DNA from: Sporobolomyces roseus
Lineage: Eukaryota > Basidiomycota > Microbotryomycetes > Sporidiobolales > Sporidiobolaceae
Direction of reading: 5' to 3'
DNA length: 64,000 nucleotides
NCBI GenBank assembly: GCA_016617785.1
Contig: JADILM010000002.1
Span: forward strand, 1,302,001 to 1,366,000
Made by a program: the position numbers and the translations under genes
The notes under the pieces: model-generated
Database searches by the model: none
Told to the model about the DNA's origin: nothing
The model's input: only the letters and a program-made list of their open reading frames with translations
Part shown: in pieces, positions 1-10,796 of the stretch
How positions within the stretch are numbered: position 1 is the stretch's first letter
Layout: each line of letters begins with the position of its first letter

Positions 1-1754
1 AACCATTCTCATCAACGAGATCGATCCAACTCTTGATGATTTCGAGACTGAGGTCGTTGTCCCACGCTCCGATGAGCAGTAAGTGAAACCCTTCGTCCCA
101 GTAGAACCCTCTGGGAAAGAAACTCCTGCTAGGAGTCGCCGTTAAGAGTTGCGTAGGTTTCGTCGTTTCAGGTCTTGATGTTCTTTTCTGCGATTCTGAT
201 GCGAGCGAGTCTTCATCATCCCATTCATGCGAGAATGTTCGATCGATGAGCGAGCTTCCGTGGAAGTATCCGACTCCACCAACCAAGTTTGCGAGGATTT
301 CTTGAGCGAAAGCTTGCTGTGAAGCGGAGAATGCTGAAATCTGAGGGAAAGCTGACGCGAATCGGGTGCGGAAAGCTTCCGAGCTCGCTGTGAGAGCGGT
401 GGAGAGGGAAGTGCCTGTAACATAGCATCGATCGTTAGGTTTTCGCTTCAGCAGAACGCGAGCGAAAGAGTTTGCGCACCGTCGAGTTGAGCAGGAGAAA
501 CATCCGAATCGAAGAAGATGTCGACGCTCCATTTCCCTTCGTATACTTTCTGGAAGCCGAAGAGGTTTGCTCCGTATTTGACTTCGTCGGGAAGAGTGAG
601 CAAGACAGCGGGATCGAGGAGTTTGTCTTGTCCATAAGTCGGGAGGATCTCTCGAGAGCGGAGGCCGATAGCGTTCAGTAGTATATCTGAGTTCAGAGTC
701 GCGATCAGCCTCGAGAAGATAGTCGTGAGCAGCGACGAGAGGAAACGTACTCTTCGCTTGCCAAACTTGTCCAGCGGGTACAGCTGTTCCCAAGAAGTGA
801 GTGCGCTCAAGATGACCCGGGAAGTCGCCTGCGTGAGGACCTGGAGTAATTTCACTGTTGTCGACGTCTGTTTTGCCAGCATACTGATCAGCTCAGAAAA
901 ACCCAGGGATGCGAATCTGACGAACGATTAACGATTCGAATAGTGTAATCTCCGAGACCTTGCGAGCTCCCACGTAGTCTGATATCTCCGTCGATGCCCT
1001 GCCGTCGATTCAGGTCAGCACAACAAAAGGCGGAAAGCACAAATACGGTCAGGACATACCTCTTCTGACTCGGCGTTCTCCATCTCGAGGAATCCCAGAG
1101 GTCCGTCGTTACCGAAATAGTTCATTAGAGAGATACGTGACATTTGATCTGTACGCAGATATCAGGTCAGCTCGAGGCGAAAGCAAAGAGGATTCGACGA
1201 ATGTCTACCTTCTCGCAACGGTCGACCAGAGATCCGCACAGCCCAGCTACCGCCTGTAGTATCTTGGATCAGCATCAGCTCTACTTGCTTGGAGTGGAGT
1301 AGCGGAATGAAGCTCACCATGCGAATCTCCCGGGACTTTCAAAAACGAAATCGACAATTCGACGTTGTTGAGACTATCCTTGATGACCTCCTTTCCACCG
1401 TTCCTCACGTCATGCTCAGTATACGTATATATCAGTCCATCTCCTTGATCGCATGCATGTCTAGCCTCTGCAAGTCAACGAGTCTCAGCTGTCGTCTGAA
1501 AGTTGCGAAAATTGAAAAGAATGGGACAAACTTGAGAACCCTTGATAATCTTGAGCTCCAAACCATATCAGCCCTGTCATCAAGCTCGCTGGTAGCCTTG
1601 GTCTTAGTCCGAAGTAGAGATTGGGTCTGTAGGTACCCCACAGGAGAGATTCGTTGGAGGCGAGAAGGGTCGGTTCTGCTTCATGCGAGTCGAATTGAGC
1701 TAGCGCAGTAGCTGCAGTAGTAGCTAATGCTACTAGTGTCGAGCTTAGACGCAT
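1..1754 (-). CDS. CWH41: Mannosyl-oligosaccharide glucosidase (glucosidase I, GH63), 3' part cut off
   Basis: Family role: removes the outermost glucose from N-glycans in the ER. The start at 1754 opens a short hydrophobic signal segment (MRLSSTLVALATTAATALAQ), followed by the GH63 N-terminal signature SLLWGTYRPNLYFGLRPRLP and SLMTGLIWFG. Later exons read EHDVRNGGKEVIKDSLNNVE, GGSWAVRISGRPLR, MNYFGNDGPLGFLEME and GLGDYTIRIVN; the last large exon (882 down to 1) carries YGANLFGFQKVYEGKWSVD and, near the window edge, the catalytic-domain hallmark FFPRGFYWDEGFH. At least six exons are separated by short introns (for example GTATGT near 1060 and GTGAGC near 1317). The last part of the catalytic domain lies outside the window. 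It is divergent from the F-box gene with about 118 bp between start codons. The family call is firm; exact splice sites of the middle exons were not all fixed. Confidence 0.9.
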
Positions 1755-1871
1755 ATCGGGAGTGTTGTTGATGAGTAGGCGTCCAACTTACGCTGGATTC
1801 GTTTTCAACCTCTTCCCTCAACTTGTTCAGTCAATAAATCTCGAAGAGCCTTACAGATTAAGATCACAAGC

Positions 1872-3145
1872 ATGTCCAGACTACTCGATCTGCCCCCAGA
1901 AGTGAGCTCTGCATTCTCTCGTCCCCTGCTCATTCGCTCTTGTCGAACCGATCCTTTCTTCCCCCTCTCCAGCTATTAATCAAGGTGTTGGAGGAGACGG
2001 TCTCGTCATGTACACCGAAGGAAAGACAGGCAGAGCTAGCGAGAACAGCAAGGGTGAGCAGACCTCCTTTCGCAATCCGACTTGCACAGAAATTGACCTT
2101 CCCTCACGATTAGGTGAACTCTGCGCTGAAAGCTGTATCGACTACCCTTCTATATGGAGGCAGTGTGACAGCGCGGTCGGCCGGGAGGACTCATCTGCTC
2201 GCTCAATCACTCCTCGAGAATCCTGCTCTCGCCGATTTTGTCCGAACCCTCGTCTTTAAGTCTGAGATGGATACTGGACACGTCGCCAGTCTCATCGCAA
2301 TCCTCGAATGTTGTCACCACCTCGAAGCGCTTACACTGAGTGCCGTCTACTTCGCCAAGGACCCTCCAGCGATCCTCTACATCGCGCTTCAAACCCATTC
2401 TCAGCTCCGATCCTTCTCCTATGGCTATCACGGTGTCGAAACTCCCTTCGACAGTATCGTTCCCCTCCTCTCCTCCTTCCCTCATCTCAAGATCCTCCGA
2501 CTCGATCGAGTTCATGCGGTCGTACCCGACAATACAGTTTCGTCGTTCCTCAGGCGCGATCTACCTCTATGGGGTGCTCCACCCAGCTACAACCTCGAGT
2601 CGCTGTCAATCACTACATGGGGCAGTGTTGATACTGTTGGATGGCCTCTCCAAGCTCTCGACTGGCTTCTCGGAAAGACGACGCGGCTGAACTCGTTTGA
2701 AGTTGTCGACTTTGTCAGTGCCGGACCGCTACAAGGTGTATTCGATCTCCTCGCTAGCCGAGGCTACACCCGGTCACTAGAGCACCTCGTCATTCGAGAC
2801 TTCCAGGACTCGACCTCTTCCGAACCAGACCCCGTCGACCCAAACACTCTTCCCTCCCTCTTCCCTAACTTGACCCATCTCTCCCTCATGACGAACTCCG
2901 ACGAATCTTCTTTCCGAATACCCACACCTCATCTTCGTCTTCCCCCTCGACTCAGACATCTCTCGCTCGACGAAGACCTCTTCCTCCTCTGGCGATTACT
3001 GGATACGATCCAAGACGATTCACTTCCCACTTCCTTTCGATACCTACGACTGCGCGGCCCCTTCCCGTCGGATCCTGACGTCAGGTTACTAAGGAGTGCG
3101 TGTTCAGAAAAGGGCGTCGAGTGTGAAGTAGTTAGGGCTTTTTAG
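1872..3145 (+). CDS. F-box protein with leucine-rich-like C-terminal region
   Basis: Three exons join in frame: 1872-1901, 1973-2053 and 2114-3145 (introns with GTGAGC donors and AG acceptors). The product, about 379 residues, begins MSRLLDLPPELLIKVLEETV, a typical F-box start (LPPELL.KVLE), so it probably binds Skp1 and acts as a substrate receptor in an SCF ubiquitin ligase. The rest has spaced leucine/aliphatic strand-helix units (LEALTLSAVYF, LKILRLDRVHAV, LESLSITTWG, LEHLVIRDF, LTHLSLMTNSDES, LRHLSLDEDLFLL) that look like degenerate leucine-rich repeats, as in many fungal F-box proteins. The third exon begins with GTG (Val) directly after the acceptor, so the true start is the ATG at 1872. 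The substrate cannot be predicted. Confidence 0.8.
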
Positions 3146-3297
3146 ATTGAAAATATCGTTATCGCGATTTTGCTGCTCTCTGTGTCGAGGTTCCGAAGCA
3201 ATAAAGCCGCATTTGCTGCGAGTGGACGTAGCTGTCGACACGAGGTGGTTTGCAAATGCGAAGGGGGTAGCGACAAAGAAAGATAGTCTACGTGAGT

Positions 3298-5467
3298 CTA
3301 CTGCATAGGGATGACAGCAATGATAGCACCCTCCTTTCCATCCTTGATCCTCATCCATCTTCCTAATCTCGGTTCCTTCGCAACTCCTGCTACCACCACG
3401 AGATTCTTTGATTCCTTCTCCGTTGACTTGTCCTTCTTCCTCCCATCCATTCTCGGTACCTGAGTTTCCTTTGTAGGCCGCAGACTCGGCGCGATGAGCT
3501 GAAGTGAGTTGACGAATCCTGGTGCGGCGATAGTGGTGAGGAGGGAGAACGATCGAATACGTTCATCGATTTTCCACAGTCGAACTTGGCCATCCCAAGA
3601 TCCTGATGCGAAGACGTCTCCATAGGGCAGAGTTGCGAGTGAAGTGATCCATCGAGGTGTTCCAATGATACCTTCGCTCTCGGAGACGTGTTCGTTGAAG
3701 CCATGAGCGAATTGGACGGTGTGAATCGGTTTCTTCTTCGTAACGGTCCAGAGGCAAAGCGATCTGGAGAGCGGCAAACCTGAATCAGCGGTGTCACCAG
3801 CCGTCGGGAAGTGAGAGTCTGACATACCCGCTGTCTCCTCCACTGAGCAATGTCGTATCGTCTACCATCGCCACGCAATCGATACTACCCTCGACGAACT
3901 TCACTGGGCCCTTTGCCGCTTCAAGCTCTCGCACTTTCCTCCTTCTTCGTCGTTCCTCCTCTTCCAGCCCTTCGTCCTCGTTCGCGCCCTCGAGTACGTT
4001 CCTGATACGACTTCCTCCTCCTCCTCGGAAAACCAATTGACTCTCTTCCATGACTTTCCAATATCGCACAGTCTTGTCCCTTCCTCCTGCCGTTACCGCG
4101 AGCTCGCCTCGTAGAGCGTCGATAGATTGGATACAGTCTTGATGACCGAATAGTGTTTCGACGTAGGAAAAGGTTGAGAGGTCGAACAACTTGACCGTTC
4201 GATCGAATGAAGAAGTGTAAAGTTGCTGAGTACCGAGTCGGAAAGCGATCGACTACAGAGAAACGTTATGAGTAACTTCTTTGGAGCAGAGGAGGGATTT
4301 GGGACTCACAGCGAGCTTATCCTTGTGTCCCGCCAATCCTCTCGACCATTTCAGTCCATCCCCTTCAACGTTCCAGCAACCGAGAATCTTGTCTCGCCCG
4401 GCACTCGCCAACACTAATCCATCATGACTGATCGCAAGGTCAAGGATCTCGTCCGAATGCCCTTCTGTCGTTTCTTTGCCTTTCCCCTTGTCTCCCTTCT
4501 TCGCTGGCTGTGGTTTTCGTTTCTCCGAAGCCGAGAGTGTCTTGCCGACTTGTGCCACTCGAGTGATACGAGGAGCAGGTTGTGACGAGGTCGAAGGCGA
4601 GGAGGACGAGACGGCTCGCAAATCGTACTTGATGATTCCTCCATCTTTGCTGGCGGTGTAGAGCCATTGCCCGTCATGCGATGCGACGGCAGAAGTGACT
4701 GAACCGCGATGACCTTTTGCCGGTGTCTGGAAGATGGATGCAGGCGAGAGAGGGAGTTGAAGCTGCAATAGACGAAACGTCAATGAGTGAAAGTTTGCGA
4801 AATGAGCTATTCGATACTTACTGTAGAAGCGACGTTGAGGTGAAGTTTGCCAGTATGTTCGAGCTGCAAAGATCGTGAAAGAGGTCAGACCGAGTAGATT
4901 GGAGTGAACGAGCGAAGAGGAAAGGGAAAACTAACGACATCCTGCTGTAATCGTTCTGCGATGATATCTCTGTCGAGATCCGCTGCATCGAAGCCGACCT
5001 CTTCTGTATACATCATCGGGGTCAGCCTCGACATTCAATAGGATCTAGCGAGATCGGAACTCACCCTCTTTATCCTTTTCGAGACTTTGAAGGTACATTT
5101 GCGATAACCTCAACCTCTTTTGAGCTGGAGTTTCTAATTCGTCTTCCTCCTCAGAGCTCTCTTCTGCCGCTGCACCATCTTGCTGACTCCCCTGATCGTC
5201 TGAATCGAATGCACCATCGTCTGGTAAATCTAATTCTTCATCCTCATCTTCCTGTCTTCTCTTGCCCTTGTTGTCGTTCCTATCGTTCCCACCATCTCTT
5301 CTACCATTCCCTCGTCCCCTCCCTCTACTGCTGCTACCTCCTCGAGCTCCTCTTGTTGAAGTTTGATTCCTACTCGAAGGTTTGCCTGATCTTTGACTTC
5401 CTTCTCCTTCTCCTTCTCTCTTACGCTTGCTGAATGGTCGAGGTTTGGAAAAGAATGCGTCAGGCAT
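3298..5467 (-). CDS. RRP9: U3 snoRNP-associated WD40 protein Rrp9 (U3-55K)
   Basis: The start at 5467 (MPDAFFSKPRPFSKRKREGE) opens a basic, Arg/Gly-rich then acidic N-terminus (repeats of RGRG, then EESSEEEDELETPAQKRLRL), usual for Rrp9, followed by SLEKDKEGE and the conserved DLDRDIIAERLQQDV element. WD repeats follow: GHRGSVTSAVASHDGQWLYT, DEILDLAISHDGLVLASAGR, GHKDKLA, FGHQDCIQSIDALRGELAVT, CVAMVDDTTLLSGGDSG, WITSLATLPYGDVFASGSWDG and the C-terminal RLGRWMRIKDGKEGAIIAV, which matches the family's closing strand. Family role: the protein binds box B/C of U3 snoRNA in the small-subunit processome for 18S rRNA processing in the nucleolus. About six short introns interrupt it (for example donors near 5061, 4860 and 3830). 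The stop is TAG at 3298-3300. Confidence 0.88.
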
Positions 5468-5777
5468 GCTGTAACGCTTGTTCGTGAGGCTGAGAGGTGA
5501 CAGTGATTGGTTGATGTAAACTCTGCAGAAAAAAATCGCAAAGAGTGGAATTTCGCAAACTTGTTCACAACTCTTCAGAAGTACAAGCAGGTCCTCCATA
5601 ATCTCATGATACATGTACTCAATACCTGCGGCACTCGCTGTTTTCTCAGAATTTCCTCGTTTTCTCAGAAATTGCTCGTTTTCGCAAAGCATGCGAAGAG
5701 ATTGAGACAGCGCCGCTCGCCTCGCTCAAACAATCAACGACTTCCAGCAGCTGATTTGAAGATGAGCATGCGATAGA

Positions 5778-7271
5778 TTACACTTTCGCCGATTCAGCTA
5801 CATCGTCGTAGACTTCGAATCTTCGTTGAACGGTGACAGGGATACCAGCTCTAGCCTTGTCGATCACCGACAGATCTGTGTATTGGGGAAGAAACGTCAG
5901 AATGTCAGTGAAGGGAGATTGTGACGAAGAGCTGAAAGAGTTACTCACCGATATCGACGAAAGCGATTCCCTCTTTCTCCTCGAGCTGAGCAACGAATTT
6001 GCCCCTATCGATATGAATTCACAGCACATCAGCTCAACGTTCGATGTCAAGGAAAGTAAGATGGATTCAAGCAAGCAGGGCGACTCACATTGGATCCGAA
6101 ACTCCAGAGTAACCCCAAGCTTTGTAACCGTCTCCGCTCGTCGCTCTCGCTGGCGAACACATTCCGACGTACATTTGCTGATCGACTGCTCGCGCTCGTT
6201 GTATCAGATCCCAGTGTAGCGGTCCCGTCGTCATATTGAAAGCGCTTGGGTAGAGCATTGCGATGCAACCTATTTTGAGAAAGAGAGAGGCGTTGTGTCA
6301 GCTTAGGCTCCCGTGCATATCGCGATGAGTTCCACGTATCGTGTGAAGCTAACGTTGAGGCGAGAAAGAGGGAGAGAGAGGGAGAAAGACGAAGCGACGG
6401 GAGAAGCTCACCTTTTCGAGCTGCGATCATGGTCATTTCCGGGAATCTTGCATCGTAGCAAATGCCAACACCGATCTTCCCAAAGTCTATGGCAAATAGT
6501 CAAGAGTCAATACGTATCGCAGAGCCGGTAGCAGTGGAAAACGACGGCTGACCAGTTTCGACGATAGTCAGTCGGTCCCCTCCTGTCAGTGTATCACTCT
6601 CCTTGAACACAATACCTCCAGATGCACTCATATCGATATCGAACAAGTGAACCTTGCGATGAAGGGCGACGAGCTTTCCTTCAGGCGAGAAGAAAGGTGA
6701 AGAATTGTAAACTTTGTCGTCGGAGAGCTCGGGAATCGATCCTATCAAGGCGAAACTCTGTCAGCATCAGTATCAGCATATTTGAGACCAGTGAGAGTGC
6801 TCACCTCCTATCAGCCAGATGTTGTGCTCCTTCGCCGCTTCGCTCAACATGCGAATACTCTCGCTTTCTGTTTCCTCTACTTCATAGCTATCCTTTTCCT
6901 CTGGTGTCCACCCTATCCTCTCTGCATACTTCCTAAACATGTTCGTAGCGTAAGGAGAGTTGAAGATCTCCTGTTGAGCCCATACTCCCGTTGATCAGTC
7001 ATTGCAACTTTCAAACGCAGAACACCTCGAGAGGACCTACGGGTAGCATGACTATATCAGGTTTCTTCCCTTCTGATCCACCTTTCACTGCTTGAGCTAT
7101 CATATCTCGTGCATGAGCGAGATTGGCTGCTTTATCGGATCCATCTCCAGGTTGAGCAATCTGACACATAGCAAGGCGGAAGTTGCGACCTTGAACGGGA
7201 GCAGCGAATTGAGTCATCTTGCGGATTGATTGAGACCAGGAGCTTGAAGGAAGACAAAACCGTCGGAGCAT
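5778..7271 (-). CDS. NIT2: Omega-amidase / Nit2-type nitrilase-family amidohydrolase
   Basis: The nitrilase Glu-Lys-Cys triad is visible: Glu in [13 protein letters not shown], Lys in LHRKVHLFD, Cys in [12 protein letters not shown]. Other family blocks are [49 protein letters not shown] and [18 protein letters not shown]. This pattern fits Nit2/omega-amidase, which hydrolyses alpha-ketoglutaramate and alpha-ketosuccinamate. About eight exons; the first runs from 7271 and ends MLP at a GTAGGT donor near 7050. The start at 7271 gives a basic, Ser-rich leader ([18 protein letters not shown]) that may be a mitochondrial presequence; the internal Met at 7217 (MTQFAAPVQ) would give a cytosolic form, so dual targeting from two starts is possible. 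The stop is at 5778-5780. Confidence 0.88.
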
Positions 7272-7459
7272 GAAAGGTCAGAAATTGAGAAACTCCGTTC
7301 GGAAGCGGGGAGGGAGTAGGATTTCGCAAGAATCTTTGCACACTTCGTCGATATTAGATTAGCGAGAGATATGGAGATAACAAATGGGCCGAAACAAAAC
7401 AGTCTACGAGAAGAAGCAAAAAACGACAAACGACAAAATGGGAGTCCAGCTCAAAGATC

Positions 7460-9576
7460 TCAACCCTTCCTTCCTCTGAATCCCCAAGAAGGGGTGTTCT
7501 GTAGCTCCTCAACGTCCATAGGCTTCCTCGTTGCGTAGTTGGAGTAGAACGGTTGATCTTGCGATTGAATCTGATTCGTCGACCAAAGACGAGCTTCACT
7601 ATTCTCGGTGTCGATCGAAGCTGGAGCTTCCCCTCGTCCTCCTCCACTCTCGACGGTCGAGTTGGGTGATCCGGGAGAGACGGGGATGGAGAGATCGTGG
7701 GTGTAGGGTACAGTCGACATTTGGGTCATCGGATAGTTGTCGTTGATAACGGGTTTCTGACTGGAGGAGAGGATGGAAGTAAGCCCCGAGTCCAATTCGT
7801 CGTTCGGGCGTCGAGAGGAAGCGATGGATGCAGGCCTGCTCTTCGCGTCGGATGCTTCGGTCGATTTGTAGCTGAGGTAGATTCGTCGGAAGAACAGAAT
7901 GGATAGAGGGAGACCCAGAAAGCTGAAGAGCCAGGGCGGTAATAGACTCGCCGCTTGCGAGTAAGTCTTGAGGTAAACCACCTTGGATCCACTTGCCGCG
8001 ACAAAAGCGAAGATTCCATTAACCGCCGTCAGGAAAATACAAACCGCGCTATCAATTTCGAACCAGGCATCAGCTCCCTTACTTCGACCTCTGTTAGGCG
8101 AGAAGTTGCTTACTAGGTGATGTATACGAGACTGTTGTAGGTCGTTTCAACGATCTTCTCCTGTTCGCGAGCTTCGGGACTGATTCGGGTTCGGTTTGAT
8201 AACTCGTCCATAGTTCGTCGAAGCTCGCGCTGTCGATGCAGCTTACATTAGCTCATCCCGCAGAAGTCGGATGCACGAAAAACGAGTGATGGAACGTACG
8301 AGATGAAGCACTCCGGCCGTCACTAACAAAATTTCGAGCAAAAGCGTCCAGATCAAGTACGCAATGAACGCTGCAATTCGATGGGTCGCAGTCAGCTCCG
8401 TACTTCCACCAGCGAGAGGTAAGCGATATTTGACAAACTCCATCGGAAGTAGCTGAAAAACGAAAAGTTCGTTATCAGCGCGAGCTTCGAGATACATGGA
8501 TCGGTCACTCACGTTCCAAACGAAGCGAGATCGGTGATGAACTGCTCAGCGATAGCGAACCCTGTACCAGATTGAAAAGCTGCTACGTCGAATTTGCCGT
8601 TACTGTGAAGGGCAGAAGTGAGCTTCGAGTTCACCTGAGAAAGGAGCTCGTCGTACTAGATCGCCTGTAGCGCGTTGAGTGCCGCATCGATGTTCTCGTA
8701 GTTCTCCATCGCGCTGTGATACTTCATGTGCGAAGCTCCCCCCAAAATTGCGATAGAAGTTGCGCTTGCGACGATGATGAGGATTCCGAAAGTGTTGAGG
8801 AAAGGAGCTTGAGCTAGGAACGACTTTGCTGGTCTATCAGAAGAGTCGAGATGGAGCACGTCTACAAGCAAAGAGTTCAGTCCGCCGTCTCCTACAGAAG
8901 AAGAGAGAAAGTGCAACTGACGACTAACGCAGAGACTCCAAGCCGCGAGGAAAAACGCCAAATATCCGCTCCACCATACGAGAGTTCGCCATAATGCCGA
9001 GTCGTATACGAGATCTCCCCTTGAGAAGTAGATAGACTTCCAGAGGTAGCCTTGCAAGATTCCGTAGAAGATGGCGAAACAGGTAATCCAGCACGACGAG
9101 TAATGAGGAACGATGTAGACACCTCCTCGTCCTCGATGCGTCTTGAATAGCCAGTAAGTACCTTGTCGCCACTTGAGGTACAGCGATGCGATGAAGAATA
9201 CCGTCGATCTGTTCATTTCGAGGAACGACTGAAAATTGTCAGCATCGACTCCAATTACGCCCCTCGGAATCATGACGTACAGTGCTATGATAGCTGAACA
9301 CGTATAGAGTTGTGCAAGGAAGCTAGTCCCCAGATTCGGTCTGACTTGAGCGGTGAAAGCAGCTCGAATCGCAGCCCAAGCTGTTCACGGGAAATGTCAG
9401 CCGCAAACAGCAGTGTCGATGACAGATAAACAACTCACGATTTGCTCCTTCAGGGAGTCTGGCCAGGATATCGTTCTGCAGAGTAAGGAAGAATCAGTCG
9501 GTTCCTCCTCGCCTTTGACCAGATCTCGAGAAGGAGTGCTCACCACGAGGGCAGTCAATTCATCTGCAGCAGTCAT
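7460..9576 (-). CDS. Polytopic membrane protein of unknown function
   Basis: I do not recognise the family. The start at 9576 gives MTAADELTALV, spliced to NDILARLPEGAN and on to AWAAIRAAFTAQVRPNLGTS. About seven hydrophobic segments follow: LAQLYTCSAIIALYVMI, SSCWITCFAIFYGILQGYLW, LVWWSGYLAFFLAAWSLCV, FGILIIVASATSIAILGG, AAFIAYLIWTLLLEILLVTA, a segment near 8030 and LPPWLFSFLGLPLSILFF. The C-terminal tail (7460-7860) is Ser/Thr/Pro-rich, probably cytosolic, and ends SWGFRGRKG. At least eight exons with GTGAGC/GTGAGT donors. The layout resembles uncharacterised fungal seven-helix membrane proteins, but no receptor or transporter motif is visible. The exon series is well supported by frame and hydrophobicity; the function is unknown. 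Confidence 0.65.
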
Positions 9577-10153
9577 GATTGATCTTGAACGAGGCGCTTC
9601 TATCTGCAGTCGAGAATGTGTTGAAAGAAGAGGAGAGGAAGGAAGAGGAGAAGAGTAAGAAAAAGGACTTTGCGGGAGCTAAGATCTAAGATCTCTGCTT
9701 TTTCTCGATAGAGCAAATCCGCGGCGCGTTCGGATGTTTGATATTGCCTCTCGCTCGCTTACGCCCGATGCCTAAAGCTCACGAGGATTCCGCACAGTCA
9801 CCGCGAGCTCTGGTTGGCAATCGAGCTGGATCGAATGTCGAAGAAAAGGAAATTCGCAAGTTCGACTACATCTGCCGCGAGGTTCCCTTCTCCTCCTCTC
9901 CAGTCCATTTGTGTCTCTGGCTAGAATATAGTAGCGCAACGATTATCGGAGTCAGCCATCATACAGAGTAGGACTGAGAGAGGGCTCACAGACTCGAGTT
10001 CTCGTCAAGATTTCGCGAGCTTCATTCTCCCTCATACGCCTGTGTACTCGAGGGATAGCGCCTCTCTATGGTCCCATCTCGTATCACTCACGTTGCCCGA
10101 GCTCAAGCACGCAGAGCCCATCTGAGTAGCTTGATAACGAGTCTTTCGATAAT
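9577..10153. other. Gap between membrane-protein gene and small spliced gene; no convincing coding sequence
   Basis: No family motif is visible. On the minus strand there is one good-looking intron (donor GTGAGC at 9989, CTGAC branch site, acceptor TTCTAG ending at 9921) and a GTGAGT donor near 10090, but the flanking reading frames are Arg-rich or stop early. This could be a 3'UTR extension of the small gene at 10154-10608, a non-coding transcript, or the promoter side of the 7460-9576 gene. Confidence 0.35.
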
Positions 10154-10608
10154 TCACTTGGGTTTCAGCCCTTTTTCGCTTCGCAAGCTGTCAAGCCATT
10201 GATCGGGATGCCATCCGTGAGGTGAAGCCGTAGTCTATTTGACGTAAACGAGCAAGTTAACGAGAGTGAGAGTGTTACCTCGCGGGAGGGGTCCGAAGGG
10301 AGGTCGAGAGTGAAGAATCCTTGCGTCAATACGAGCTGCGGTCCAGTTACAGAGCAGCACATCAGCTCATACATAGCTATGGGCATTCGGCAAAGCGCAC
10401 GAGGCTATCTGAGAGAGTGCTCACCGTTGTAGTAAAGTTGGCTGATTGAAATTCGAAGAGAAGAGGTGAGACACAGCGAAGCGAGCGAGCGGCGGTCCCA
10501 AAGCGAGTGATAGGTTCTCTTGAGCGTCTAAGTGGATAGGATAAGGTGGAAGTGAACGGTGAGAAGCTGACTTCAACCAAAGACGTACTTGGAAAGTTTA
10601 ATTTGCAT
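10154..10608 (-). CDS. Small hypothetical protein, four exons (86 residues)
   Basis: Four exons join in one frame with canonical borders: 10589-10608 (donor GTACGT), 10425-10527 (donor GTGAGC), 10279-10335 (donor GTAACA) and 10154-10234 with TGA at 10154-10156. The introns are 61, 89 and 44 nt. The product starts MQIKLSK, is basic in the first half (SREPITRFGTAARSLR), has a short hydrophobic stretch (LVLTQGFFTLDLP) and ends in a Trp-containing tail (GWHPDQWLDSLRSEKG then LKPK). The basic, acid-poor front would suit a small mitochondrial protein, but I do not recognise it. It is divergent from the MHYT gene (start codons about 190 bp apart), which fits a shared promoter. All splice phases agree, but composition alone does not prove coding. 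Confidence 0.45.
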
Positions 10609-10796
10609 TTGAAATGAAATCCATTCTATCAACGACTCTTCACTACACTTCACACGAAACACCACCTGATCACTCAAAAGCACACTCTCAGACACAAGAA
10701 TCACCGACTACTACCCTCCACTTCTCGCTCCCTCGTCGCCGACTAAAAGGAACTCGACTTCCCCCTCTCGAATCAAGTTGAGCCGACCAGTCAGTC

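Noticed and set aside
9990..10035. Small minus-strand exon MRENEAREILTRTRV spliced to 9920
   Set aside because: The intron looks good, but the downstream frame is Arg-rich without any recognisable character and no upstream exon fits; left as possible non-coding or UTR splicing.
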